Positions 17,574 to 25,415 of a DNA stretch of 64,000 nucleotides are shown one piece after another (the first letter of the stretch is position 1; each line of letters begins with the position of its first letter). The stretch covers positions 21,099 to 85,098 of the forward strand of contig CAKRTZ010000003.1 in NCBI GenBank assembly GCA_934402515.1. The letters are read 5' to 3'. The notes beneath the pieces were generated by a model. The model was not told the DNA's origin, made no database searches, and saw nothing but the letters and a program-made list of their open reading frames with translations. The position numbers were made by a program, and so were the translations under genes. The DNA is from an uncultured Lachnospiraceae bacterium (lineage in GTDB: Bacteria; Bacillota; Clostridia; Lachnospirales; Lachnospiraceae).

Positions 17574-18916
17574 TGTCACAGCGTTGGGCAGAAAAGAAAT
17601 ATCTGGAACAATTTTATAACACCGAAGGCAATCAAGTTGTGGTGGTATATGGAGGACATGGCATTGGTAAGACCGCACTTGTGCGGGATTTCTGTACCGA
17701 TAAACCTTATGGATATCACCTGGCAGCCAGTGGCTCGGAACGTCAACAGCGCTATGACTGGGCAAGAGAACTGGAGGAGGAGGGCCTGGAACTGCCGGAT
17801 TATCCTACCTACACACAGATCTGGGAAACACAGACAAGAATCATCACCCACAAAAAAGTGATGATCATTGATGAATTCCAGAATCTGGTAAAAAACAGTG
17901 ATACTTTCATGGACGAATTGATTTCCTTTATAAAAAAAGGACAAAGTCAGCAAAGCATGCTGGTGATTTTATGCAGTTCTACTGTTGGATGGGTAGAAAA
18001 TGCCATGGTTCCCAGAATTGGACGTGCCGCCCTTGATTTATCCGGGTTATTAAAGCTGAAACCCTTACCTTTCCGATTGCTTCGGGAACAATATCCTTCT
18101 TATGATATTAAAGATTGTGTGGCTTTATATGGCATCACGGGAGGAATTCCTGCATACTGGAAAGAGTTTGACCCGAAAAGAAACCTCCGCGAGAATATCT
18201 GTAATGCTATTTTATCCCCTTCCGGTGCGCTCTTTTATGAAGCCCACCGTCTGGTGGGAGAGGAACTACGGGAACTTGCCGTATATAATACCATTCTTTC
18301 TGCTCTGGCAGAAGGCAGGCATAAATTAAATGAGTTATACCTTCATACCGGATTTTCCAGAGCAAAAATCAGTGTTTATCTGCGAAATCTCATGGAACTG
18401 GAAATCGTGGAAAAGATCTTTTCCTATGATACCGATGGAAGAGCCAATACACAAAAGGGAATTTACCGGATACGAAATCCCTTTGTTCGTTTTTACTATA
18501 CTTTTCTTTATCCTCATTTAGGGAAATTGGATACAATGGATCCGGGAGAGTTTTATGACCGCTATGTTGGAAAATACCTTTCTGCCTATGGGGATTCCTG
18601 TTTCCGGGATGTATGTCTGGAGTATATGGAAATGCAGCATCCATTGAGCAAAAGAGGAATCTGGCAGGGAAAGACGGGATGTATTGATATTGTGGCGGTG
18701 GATGGAGAAGGTCATACCATTGTGGCACTCTGCAGTTTTTCAAGGGTGGTCACTTCTGGGGAATATGAACAGTTTCTTCTTTGCCTGAAAAAAGCAAAAC
18801 TGGAACCGGAAGAAATTTTAATTTTTGGTGGCGAAGGCTTTGCCCCCCAGGTTCAGGCAGAAGAACGGTTGAATCGTCTGGTTCATCTGATTTCTGCACA
18901 GCAATTAACATTTTAG
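17570..18916 (+). CDS. Archaeal-type ATPase with C-terminal DUF234
   Basis: A 448-aa protein. Walker A VYGGHGIGKTALV lies near residue 25. Walker B is VMIIDEFQN (about 97-105). A winged-helix segment (ALAEGRHKLNELYLHTGFSRAKISVYLRNLMELEIVEKI) is followed by the DUF234 region (GIYRIRNPFVRFYYTFLYP) and a nuclease-like end (GCIDIVAVDGEGHTIVALCSF). This is the architecture of the archaeal ATPase/DUF234 group of unknown function. ATG codons at 17570 and 17573 are both possible. Translationally coupled to the c-di-GMP gene, and topB follows 8 bp later. Confidence 0.85.
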   Translation: MMSQRWAEKKYLEQFYNTEGNQVVVVYGGHGIGKTALVRDFCTDKPYGYHLAASGSERQQRYDWARELEEEGLELPDYPTYTQIWETQTRIITHKKVMIIDEFQNLVKNSDTFMDELISFIKKGQSQQSMLVILCSSTVGWVENAMVPRIGRAALDLSGLLKLKPLPFRLLREQYPSYDIKDCVALYGITGGIPAYWKEFDPKRNLRENICNAILSPSGALFYEAHRLVGEELRELAVYNTILSALAEGRHKLNELYLHTGFSRAKISVYLRNLMELEIVEKIFSYDTDGRANTQKGIYRIRNPFVRFYYTFLYPHLGKLDTMDPGEFYDRYVGKYLSAYGDSCFRDVCLEYMEMQHPLSKRGIWQGKTGCIDIVAVDGEGHTIVALCSFSRVVTSGEYEQFLLCLKKAKLEPEEILIFGGEGFAPQVQAEERLNRLVHLISAQQLTF

Positions 18917-18924
18917 GAGATTAC

Positions 18925-21900
18925 ATGGGAAAGAAACTGATTATCACAGAGAAACCCTCCGTAGCGCAGGAGTTTGCCCGGGTTTTACATGTGTCAGGAC
19001 GAAGAAACGGTTATCTGGAGAATGACCAGTATGTGATCACCTGGTGTGTGGGGCACCTGGTGGAAATGGTTTACCCGGAGGACTATGACGAAAAATACCG
19101 GAAATGGAAACTGGAGGATTTGCCTTTCCTGCCGGAGACTTATAAATATAATGTGATTGAAAATGTCAAAGGACAATATGATATTGTAGAAACGATGCTG
19201 CACCGGGAGGACATTGACACGGTCTACTGGGCAGGAGACTCTGGAAAAGAAGGACAGACCATCGAGGAAAACATCCGCAATTTCGGCGGAGTGCGGGATG
19301 GCATGGAGGAGCGTCGTGTCTGGATTGACTCCCAGACGGAGGAAGAAATTCTCCGGGGAATCCGGGAGGCAAAACCCATGTCCGACTATGCGAACCTGGG
19401 TAAGTCGGGAATTATGCGAACCATTGAGGACTATGCCATGGGAATTAATTTTTCCCGTGTCATGTCAGTGAAATACGGAAGGCTTTTAAACGATGCTGCA
19501 GGGACACAAAGCTACTCTGCCATTGCGGTGGGAAGGGTTATGACCTGTGTGCTTGGCATGGTAGTCATTCGTGAACGGGAGATTCGCAATTTTGCGGAAA
19601 CTCCCTTTTATCGTGTTGTGGGCAATTTCCTGCCGGTGCAGAAAGCCAGTGACGAAAAGCCGGATATTCCGCCTTTACAGGCACAGTGGAAGACCGTGGA
19701 AGGCTCTAAATATTTTCAGTCTCCCTTACTTTACAAGGAGAACGGTTTTAAACGGCAGGAAGATGCCCAGGCGATGATTGGGGAACTGGAGCAGAAACCA
19801 GCCACCATAAAAGAACTGGAACTGGGTACCAGTAAAAAACGTGCCCCGCTGTTATTCAACCTGGCAGAGCTGCAGGCGGAGTGTTCCAAACGGTTTAAAA
19901 TCAGTCCCGATCAGACACTGCAGGTGGCCCAGGATTTGTATGAAAAAAAGCTGACCACCTATCCCCGTACCGATGCCAGAGTGCTTTCCACGGCGGTGGC
20001 AAAGGAAATCCATAAGAATTTGAATAAACTGACAGGGTATCAGCCCACGGCAAAGTTTACCGAAATTATTTTGAAAAACCGGCTTCATGCCAATATCGCC
20101 CGGACAGCATACACCGATGACAGCAAAGTGACCGATCACTATGCCATTATCCCAACAGGTCAGCTGACAGAGTATGGCAGCTTAAACGATTTACAGCGGA
20201 AGGTTTATGATTTGATTGTCCGCCGTTTCCTAAGCATTTTTTATCCCCCTGCGGAATATGATACGGCAAAATTGACGGTACAGGTAGACAACGAAAAGTT
20301 TTTTGCCTCTGCAAGGGCACTGCGAAAAGAGGGGTATCTGGAAATTGCAGGACTGCCGAAACAGAATACAAAGGAAGGATCGAAAGAGGGAGAGGAGCCC
20401 AATGATTCCTCAGATTCTGATGAAGTGGCAGACAGTGCCGCTTTTCTTGCCTGCGTGCGGAAATTAAAGGTAAAGGATGTCCTGACCACCACTGGTTATG
20501 AATTGAAGGAAGGAAAAACTTCTCCACCGAAACGCTACACCTCCGGTTCCATGGTGCTTGCCATGGAGAATGCTGGACAGCTTATTGAAGATGAGGAACT
20601 GCGGGAACAGATCAAAGGCTCCGGCATCGGCACTTCCGCAACCCGTGCGGAGATTATCCGTAAGCTGGTGCGGATTGGGTACTTAAATCTTAACCAGAAA
20701 ACCCAGATTCTTTCTCCGGAACGACTGGGAGAGATGGTTTACGAAGTGGTGGCAATGACCGTACCGGCACTGCTTAATCCCAAGATGTCCGCCTCCTGGG
20801 AAAAGGGGCTGGAGGGCATCACCAACGGCACGGTAGTCATGGAAGACTACCGGGCAAAACTGGAGCAGTTTATCCGAACCGAAACCATTTCCATGAAAGA
20901 GCAGGATTTGCGGGTGCCCCTGGCAGAAAAGATTTCTCCCTTTGCCGGGAAAAACGGAAAAGGCATGGGGGCAAGGCGGAAAATCGGTGCCAAATGTCCC
21001 TTGTGTGGTGGAGAAATCGGTACAACTCCTTTTGGATTTGGATGTTCCAACTATAAAAAAGACGACCCGGACAGCTGTAAATTTTCCATTGGAAAGATTG
21101 CGGAGAAGGAACTGACAGAGGAACAGGTTCTGGAACTGTTAAACAATGGGAAAACAGGAACCATCCGGGGCTTCAAGTCCAAATCCGGCAAAAAATTTGA
21201 CGCTTGTCTTATGTTAGACAGGGACGAAAACGGAAAGGTTACCGGAATCAAATTTGATTTTGAAAACGTAGAGCCCGCCAAAGTAAAGGATGTGATATGC
21301 CCTCTGTGTGGTGGAGACATTGTAAAGACCCCCTTTGGCTATGGATGTGCCAGATATGACAGAAACGTGGAGGGGAGCTGTAAGTTTTCCATTGGCAAAA
21401 TTGCCGGAAAGGATTTATCCGAGTCTGCCGTCCGGGAGTTAATCAACACCGGAAAAACGGGAACCATCCGGGGCTTTAAATCCAAATCCGGCAAGAAGTT
21501 TGATGCCTGTCTCATGCTGGACAAGGACGAAAACGGTACCGTTAAAGGCATTGCCTTTGATTTTGAGAATGTGGAGCCTGCCAAGGTAAAGGGTGTGGTA
21601 TGTCCCCTGTGTGGCGGTGACATTGTTAAGACCCCTTTTGGTTATGGCTGTGCAAACTACGACAGAAATGAGGAGGGAAGCTGCAAGTTTTCCATCGGCA
21701 AAATCGCCGGCGTTTCTTTAAAGGAAGCCCAGGTAAAACAGCTATTGACTGAAAAGCATACCGATCCCATTGAAGGCTTTGTAGCTAAAACCGGCATGAT
21801 GTTTACCGCCCCCTTAAAACTGACGGAGGAAGGGCAGATTACTTTTGACTTTCCCGAAAAGCCGGCGCCGGTTCCTTCCCATCTGGTCTGCCCTAAATGC

Positions 21901-22191
21901 GGAAAAACCATGATGAAGGAACAGTGGGCATACACCTGTGAATGTGGCTTTAAGCTTCGCCACACTGTTGCCCAGGTGGAACTGCCGGAGGAAGTTTTGC
22001 AGGAATTACTGGAAACCGGCAAAACGAAAGCGAAAGTAACCGGTTTTGTGGCACGTTCCGGCGCCACTTTTGAAACCTGTCTGAAATATGAAAATGATAA
22101 AATAGAATTTGATTTTGAAAATCCCGGCATTACTCCGGAAAAGAAAGAAGGACAAGAAAATGGAAGCAATGAAAATCAAGAACCTGTATGA
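18925..22191 (+). CDS. topB: DNA topoisomerase III with repeated Zn-ribbon/Toprim_Crpt tail
   Basis: A 1088-aa type IA topoisomerase that relaxes and decatenates DNA. The start is the ATG at 18925 (TTAGGAGATTAC before it), not the upstream in-frame ATG at 18781. Toprim: EKPSVAQEF and AGDSGKEGQ, where the canonical DxDREGE has Gly for the second Asp. The nucleophile is the Tyr of TTYPRTDARVL; GSGIGTSATRAEII follows. The C-terminal ~430 residues hold three near-identical units (CPLCGG...CKFSIGKIA...GTIRGFKSKSGKKFDACLML), a divergent fourth and a last CPKCGK module. This long tail suggests extra single-strand contacts. Confidence 0.93.
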   Translation: MGKKLIITEKPSVAQEFARVLHVSGRRNGYLENDQYVITWCVGHLVEMVYPEDYDEKYRKWKLEDLPFLPETYKYNVIENVKGQYDIVETMLHREDIDTVYWAGDSGKEGQTIEENIRNFGGVRDGMEERRVWIDSQTEEEILRGIREAKPMSDYANLGKSGIMRTIEDYAMGINFSRVMSVKYGRLLNDAAGTQSYSAIAVGRVMTCVLGMVVIREREIRNFAETPFYRVVGNFLPVQKASDEKPDIPPLQAQWKTVEGSKYFQSPLLYKENGFKRQEDAQAMIGELEQKPATIKELELGTSKKRAPLLFNLAELQAECSKRFKISPDQTLQVAQDLYEKKLTTYPRTDARVLSTAVAKEIHKNLNKLTGYQPTAKFTEIILKNRLHANIARTAYTDDSKVTDHYAIIPTGQLTEYGSLNDLQRKVYDLIVRRFLSIFYPPAEYDTAKLTVQVDNEKFFASARALRKEGYLEIAGLPKQNTKEGSKEGEEPNDSSDSDEVADSAAFLACVRKLKVKDVLTTTGYELKEGKTSPPKRYTSGSMVLAMENAGQLIEDEELREQIKGSGIGTSATRAEIIRKLVRIGYLNLNQKTQILSPERLGEMVYEVVAMTVPALLNPKMSASWEKGLEGITNGTVVMEDYRAKLEQFIRTETISMKEQDLRVPLAEKISPFAGKNGKGMGARRKIGAKCPLCGGEIGTTPFGFGCSNYKKDDPDSCKFSIGKIAEKELTEEQVLELLNNGKTGTIRGFKSKSGKKFDACLMLDRDENGKVTGIKFDFENVEPAKVKDVICPLCGGDIVKTPFGYGCARYDRNVEGSCKFSIGKIAGKDLSESAVRELINTGKTGTIRGFKSKSGKKFDACLMLDKDENGTVKGIAFDFENVEPAKVKGVVCPLCGGDIVKTPFGYGCANYDRNEEGSCKFSIGKIAGVSLKEAQVKQLLTEKHTDPIEGFVAKTGMMFTAPLKLTEEGQITFDFPEKPAPVPSHLVCPKCGKTMMKEQWAYTCECGFKLRHTVAQVELPEEVLQELLETGKTKAKVTGFVARSGATFETCLKYENDKIEFDFENPGITPEKKEGQENGSNENQEPV
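20992..21880 (+). repeat. About 300-bp tandem coding repeats in topB
   Basis: Three in-frame units begin near 20995, 21297 and 21600 (period about 101 codons), each opening with TGYCCxxTGTGTGG-type Zn-ribbon codons. The stretch around 21151-21210 closely resembles 21452-21511 at DNA level, which points to recent duplication or gene conversion between units. Confidence 0.85.
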
Positions 22192-22825
22192 CTTAAACGA
22201 GACGATTGCCGCTGAACTGTTTGACCCGGAGCTGTATCCCTGGGAACTGCTGCCGAAAATCAGTGACTTTATCGTAGAACTGGGCAAAACACTGGACCCG
22301 GAAAAATTTGAGCAACGGGGAGAGAACGTGTGGGTTGCCAAATCTGCCAAAATTTTCCCCAGTGCCTATATCGGCGGCCCCTGCATCATTGACGAGGAAG
22401 CAGAAGTGCGCCACTGTGCCTTTATCCGCGGAAACGCCATTGTGGGGAAAGGTGCCGTGGTGGGAAATTCCACCGAGTTAAAGAATGTGATTCTCTTTAA
22501 TAAGGTACAGGTTCCCCACTATAATTATGTGGGCGACAGTATTCTGGGCTATAAATCCCATATGGGTGCCGGTTCCATCACTTCCAATGTCAAGAGCGAC
22601 AAAACGCTGGTTACCGTCAGAATCCCCGGTGGGGCAGTGGAAACCGGCTTAAAGAAGATGGGTGCCATGCTTGGAGACTTCGTGGAAGTGGGCTGCAACA
22701 GCGTCTTAAACCCCGGCACTGTCATCGGCAGACACTCCAATATTTATCCTACCTCCAGTGTCCGTGGCTTCGTGCCAGAGGAACATATTTTCAAGACCCA
22801 GGATGGTATTGTACAAAAGAAATAG
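22160..22825 (+). CDS. Left-handed beta-helix (hexapeptide) nucleotidyl/acyltransferase-like protein
   Basis: A 221-aa protein. The ATG at 22160 follows AGAAGGAC with good spacing and overlaps the end of topB by 32 bp. From residue ~65 it consists of hexapeptide repeats (IFPSAYIGGPCIIDEEAEV, AFIRGNAIVGKGAVVGNSTELKNVI, GAGSITSNVKSD, VGCNSVLNPGTVIG), the fold of GlmU C-terminal acetyltransferases. No pyrophosphorylase domain is present, so it resembles a stand-alone GlmU-like acyltransferase. The acceptor sugar is unknown. The conserved N-terminal ~60 residues are helical. Confidence 0.8.
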   Translation: MEAMKIKNLYDLNETIAAELFDPELYPWELLPKISDFIVELGKTLDPEKFEQRGENVWVAKSAKIFPSAYIGGPCIIDEEAEVRHCAFIRGNAIVGKGAVVGNSTELKNVILFNKVQVPHYNYVGDSILGYKSHMGAGSITSNVKSDKTLVTVRIPGGAVETGLKKMGAMLGDFVEVGCNSVLNPGTVIGRHSNIYPTSSVRGFVPEEHIFKTQDGIVQKK

Positions 22826-22844
22826 TTTGGCCAAGGGAGAAAAA

Positions 22845-22862
22845 TTGATAAAATTCTATCAA
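22845..22862. promoter_or_regulatory. Inverted repeat upstream of the NifU-like/GGGtGRT pair
   Basis: TTGATA (22845-22850) and TATCAA (22857-22862) form a perfect 6-6-6 inverted repeat about 100 bp before the NifU-like start. It could be a regulator site, or TTGATA may serve as a -35 element. A small GGAC...GTCC hairpin with a T-run follows (22864-22881). Confidence 0.4.
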
Positions 22863-22957
22863 AGGACTGGATTTTTTGTCCTAAATGTGCGAAAATGTGA
22901 GTAATGTGTGGCGACATCAGGCCACCAAATGATTATTTAATCGAAAGGAGTTTTCAC

Positions 22958-23662
22958 ATGATCTATTCTAAAGAAGTTGAAGAGATGTGTACAGTAGCGC
23001 AGGGCGTTCATCACGGCTGTGCTCCCATCCCTGAAGAAGCAAAATGGGTTCAGGCCAAAGAAGTAAAAGATATTTCCGGTTTAACACACGGTGTGGGCTG
23101 GTGTGCACCTCAGCAGGGTGCCTGCAAGCTGACTTTAAATGTTAAGGAAGGTATCATCCAGGAGGCTCTCGTTGAGACCATCGGATGTTCCGGTATGACT
23201 CACTCCGCAGCTATGGCAGCTGAGATTCTGCCCGGCTTAACCGTTATGGAAGCATTAAATACCGACCTTGTCTGTGATGCAATCAACACCGCTATGAGAG
23301 AGCTGTTCTTACAGATCGTTTACGGCCGTACCCAGAGTGCATTCTCTGAGGAGGGTCTGCCTGTAGGTGCTGGTCTTGAGGACTTAGGTAAAGGCTTAAG
23401 AAGCCAGGTAGGTACCATGTACGGTACTCTGAAAAAGGGACCTCGTTATCTGGAGATGGCAGAGGGCTATGTTACCGGTATCGCTCTGGATAAAGATGAT
23501 CAGATCATCGGTTACAAGTTCGTTAACCTTGGTAAGATGACCGATTTCATCAAGAAAGGTGACGATCCCGCTACCGCTTATGAGAAGTCCTGCGGACAGT
23601 ACGGACGTGTTGATGATGCAGTTAAGATCATCGATCCCAGAAACGACAAGGAGGTAAAATAA
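22958..23662 (+). CDS. NifU-like iron-sulfur scaffold family protein (GGGtGRT partner)
   Basis: A 234-aa protein; the start follows CGAAAGGAGTTTTCAC. The N-terminal two-thirds resemble the NifU_N/IscU scaffold fold, with cysteines at C11, C21, C49, C56 and C77 (IGCSGMTH holds the typical scaffold Cys). The C-terminal part (GYVTGIALDKDDQIIGYKFVNLGKMTDFIK) is specific to this branch. Codon choice is strongly biased towards GTT/GCT/GGT forms, suggesting high expression. Its stop is 2 bp before the GGGtGRT gene. This pairing is common in anaerobic Firmicutes; the reaction is not known. Confidence 0.8.
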   Translation: MIYSKEVEEMCTVAQGVHHGCAPIPEEAKWVQAKEVKDISGLTHGVGWCAPQQGACKLTLNVKEGIIQEALVETIGCSGMTHSAAMAAEILPGLTVMEALNTDLVCDAINTAMRELFLQIVYGRTQSAFSEEGLPVGAGLEDLGKGLRSQVGTMYGTLKKGPRYLEMAEGYVTGIALDKDDQIIGYKFVNLGKMTDFIKKGDDPATAYEKSCGQYGRVDDAVKIIDPRNDKEVK

Positions 23663-23664
23663 TC

Positions 23665-24675
23665 ATGGCATTATTCGAGTCTTATGAAAGACGTATTGAT
23701 AAAATCAATGGCGTATTAAACAGCTATGGCATTTCTTCCATCGAAGAAGCCGAGAAAATTACCAAAGATGCCGGTCTTGATGTTTATGACCAGGTTAAGA
23801 AGATTCAGCCCATCTGTTTCGAGAATGCTTGCTGGGCATACACCGTAGGTGCTGCAATCGCGATCAAAAAAGGCTGCCGCAAGGCTTCTGAGGCTGCTGC
23901 TGCAATCGGTGAAGGCTTACAGGCTTTCTGTATCCCCGGTTCCGTTGCAGATACCCGTAAAGTAGGTCTTGGCCATGGTAACCTTGGTAAAATGTTACTG
24001 GAAGAGGAGACCGACTGTTTCTGTTTCTTAGCTGGTCACGAGTCTTTCGCTGCTGCTGAGGGTGCTATCGGTATCGCTGAGAAAGCAAACAAAGTTCGTC
24101 AGAAACCTCTGCGTGTTATCTTAAATGGTCTTGGAAAAGACGCTGCTAAGATTATTTCCCGTATCAACGGCTTTACTTTCGTAGAGACTGAGTACGATCC
24201 TTATATCAACGAAGTAAAAGAGATCGAGCGTATCGCTTACTCTGATGGACTTCGTTCCAAAGTAAACTGCTACGGTGCAAACTCTGTTCCCGAAGGTGTT
24301 GCAATCATGTGGAAAGAGAACGTAGATGTTTCCATTACCGGTAACTCTACCAACCCTACCCGTTTCCAGCATCCTGTAGCAGGAACCTACAAAAAAGAGA
24401 GAATCGAAGCAGGAAAGAAATACTTCTCCGTTGCTTCCGGTGGTGGTACCGGACGTACCCTGCATCCCGATAACATGGCTGCAGGTCCCGCATCCTATGG
24501 TTTCACCGATACCTTAGGCCGTATGCACTCTGATGCACAGTTCGCAGGTTCTTCCTCCGTTCCCGCTCACGTTGAGATGATGGGCTTAATCGGTATGGGT
24601 AACAACCCGATGGTTGGCGCTACCGTTGCTGTTGCAGTTGCCATCGAGGAAGCAGCTAAAGCAAATCGTTTCTAA
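23665..24675 (+). CDS. GGGtGRT protein family
   Basis: A 336-aa protein carrying the name-giving motif SVASGGGTGRTLHPDNMAAG (about residues 254-273). Other visible blocks are GLGHGNLGKMLLEEETDCFCFLAGHESFAAAEGAIGI and the C-terminal MGLIGMGNNPMVGATVAVAVAIEEA. Gly-rich segments suggest nucleotide or cofactor binding. Function is unknown. Strong codon bias and the 2-bp gap to the NifU-like gene suggest an abundant complex or enzyme pair that handles an Fe-S centre. It ends in a strong terminator and marks the left edge of the accessory region. Confidence 0.88.
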   Translation: MALFESYERRIDKINGVLNSYGISSIEEAEKITKDAGLDVYDQVKKIQPICFENACWAYTVGAAIAIKKGCRKASEAAAAIGEGLQAFCIPGSVADTRKVGLGHGNLGKMLLEEETDCFCFLAGHESFAAAEGAIGIAEKANKVRQKPLRVILNGLGKDAAKIISRINGFTFVETEYDPYINEVKEIERIAYSDGLRSKVNCYGANSVPEGVAIMWKENVDVSITGNSTNPTRFQHPVAGTYKKERIEAGKKYFSVASGGGTGRTLHPDNMAAGPASYGFTDTLGRMHSDAQFAGSSSVPAHVEMMGLIGMGNNPMVGATVAVAVAIEEAAKANRF

Positions 24676-24714
24676 GGAACAATTTCATAGAAACCTAGTA
24701 AAATCAATACTTTC

Positions 24715-24749
24715 AAGGGTTCATAGATGGTTGTCTATGGACCCTTTTT
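24715..24749 (+). terminator. Terminator of the GGGtGRT operon
   Basis: AAGGGTTCATAGA (24715-24727) pairs with TCTATGGACCCTT (24734-24746), with one wobble and a T-run. Confidence 0.88.
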
Positions 24750-24956
24750 CTATTTTGCCTTCTATTTTGCCTTTATGATGAACTATCGAATAAAAATATA
24801 CATTATTTCAAAAAGAAAGTTTGACTTATCGAAGTGATTATTTGCTATTTTGTTGATAAAATAACATATTTATGATAAAGTAATAACAATAAATTTTATA
24901 TCAAAAACCAACGAAAAAAGCTATTATGGCAATCAGAAAACAAAGAGGTAGTGTAT

Positions 24957-25184
24957 ATGTCAGTGTCGTATAACGGGTTATGGAAACTATTAATTGACAA
25001 TAATATGAAGAAGGTGGACTTGATTAACAATCTGGGAATAAGCAGCAGTACGATAGCCAAAATGACAAAGGGAGAGAAAGTCTCTATGAATATTTTGGAG
25101 AAAATCTGTGATGAGCTAGACTGTGACTTTGGTGATATTATCCACTATGAGAAGAATAAGGATGGTGGAAGTGATGAATTATAG
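24957..25184 (+). CDS. Cro/C1-type HTH regulator at the head of the BREX remnant
   Basis: A 75-aa single-domain protein. The helix-turn-helix region (KKVDLINNLGISSSTIAKMTKGEKVSMNILEKICDELDCDFGDII) is the compact Xre type common in Firmicutes. AGAGGTAG at 24944-24951 places the start at ATG 24957 rather than GTG 24951. AT-rich codon use differs from the core genes, indicating acquired DNA. It overlaps the brxA remnant by 11 bp and probably regulated the defence operon. Confidence 0.85.
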   Translation: MSVSYNGLWKLLIDNNMKKVDLINNLGISSSTIAKMTKGEKVSMNILEKICDELDCDFGDIIHYEKNKDGGSDEL

Positions 25185-25386
25185 TGCAGGCATGGTATCT
25201 CAGGTATTTGCATTTGTGGAGACAAAAAAGACAGCAGAACTTATGATGACAGGAATGTCAAAGGATGAGATAAAAAATCGGGTAGTGAGTGAAAACCTTT
25301 ATCAACTTAGAAACGAAACAAGATTACGGAAAACATTCAATTATGTCTATAATCGGCTTTTGGATAATTATAATGTATGTCAATAG
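25174..25386 (+). pseudogene. brxA: Truncated BrxA (DUF1819), BREX defence remnant
   Basis: Seventy residues starting MNYSAGMVSQVFAFVETKK. The pattern (YSAG..., AELMMTGMSKDEIKNRVVSENLYQLRNETRLRKTFNYVYNRL) matches the N-terminal third of DUF1819/BrxA proteins, normally about 200 aa. The frame ends abruptly and the AlbA gene begins 29 bp later, so the rest of brxA and whatever followed were probably deleted. The assignment rests on recalled family sequence. Confidence 0.6.
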
Positions 25387-25415
25387 CAATGCTATTTAGT
25401 CAGGAGGTTTGGCGA

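Noticed and set aside
18781..18924. In-frame upstream extension of topB by 48 codons
   Set aside because: It overlaps the end of the DUF234 ATPase and lacks a ribosome site; MGKKLIITEKPSVA at 18925 is the normal start of the family.
20992..21880. Tandem repeats as a possible CRISPR array
   Set aside because: The repeats are in-frame protein-coding units of about 300 bp, not short palindromic repeats with unique spacers.
22845..22862. FNR/Crp-type box (TTGAT...ATCAA)
   Set aside because: The half-sites are 8 bp apart instead of 4, so it does not fit that regulator family.
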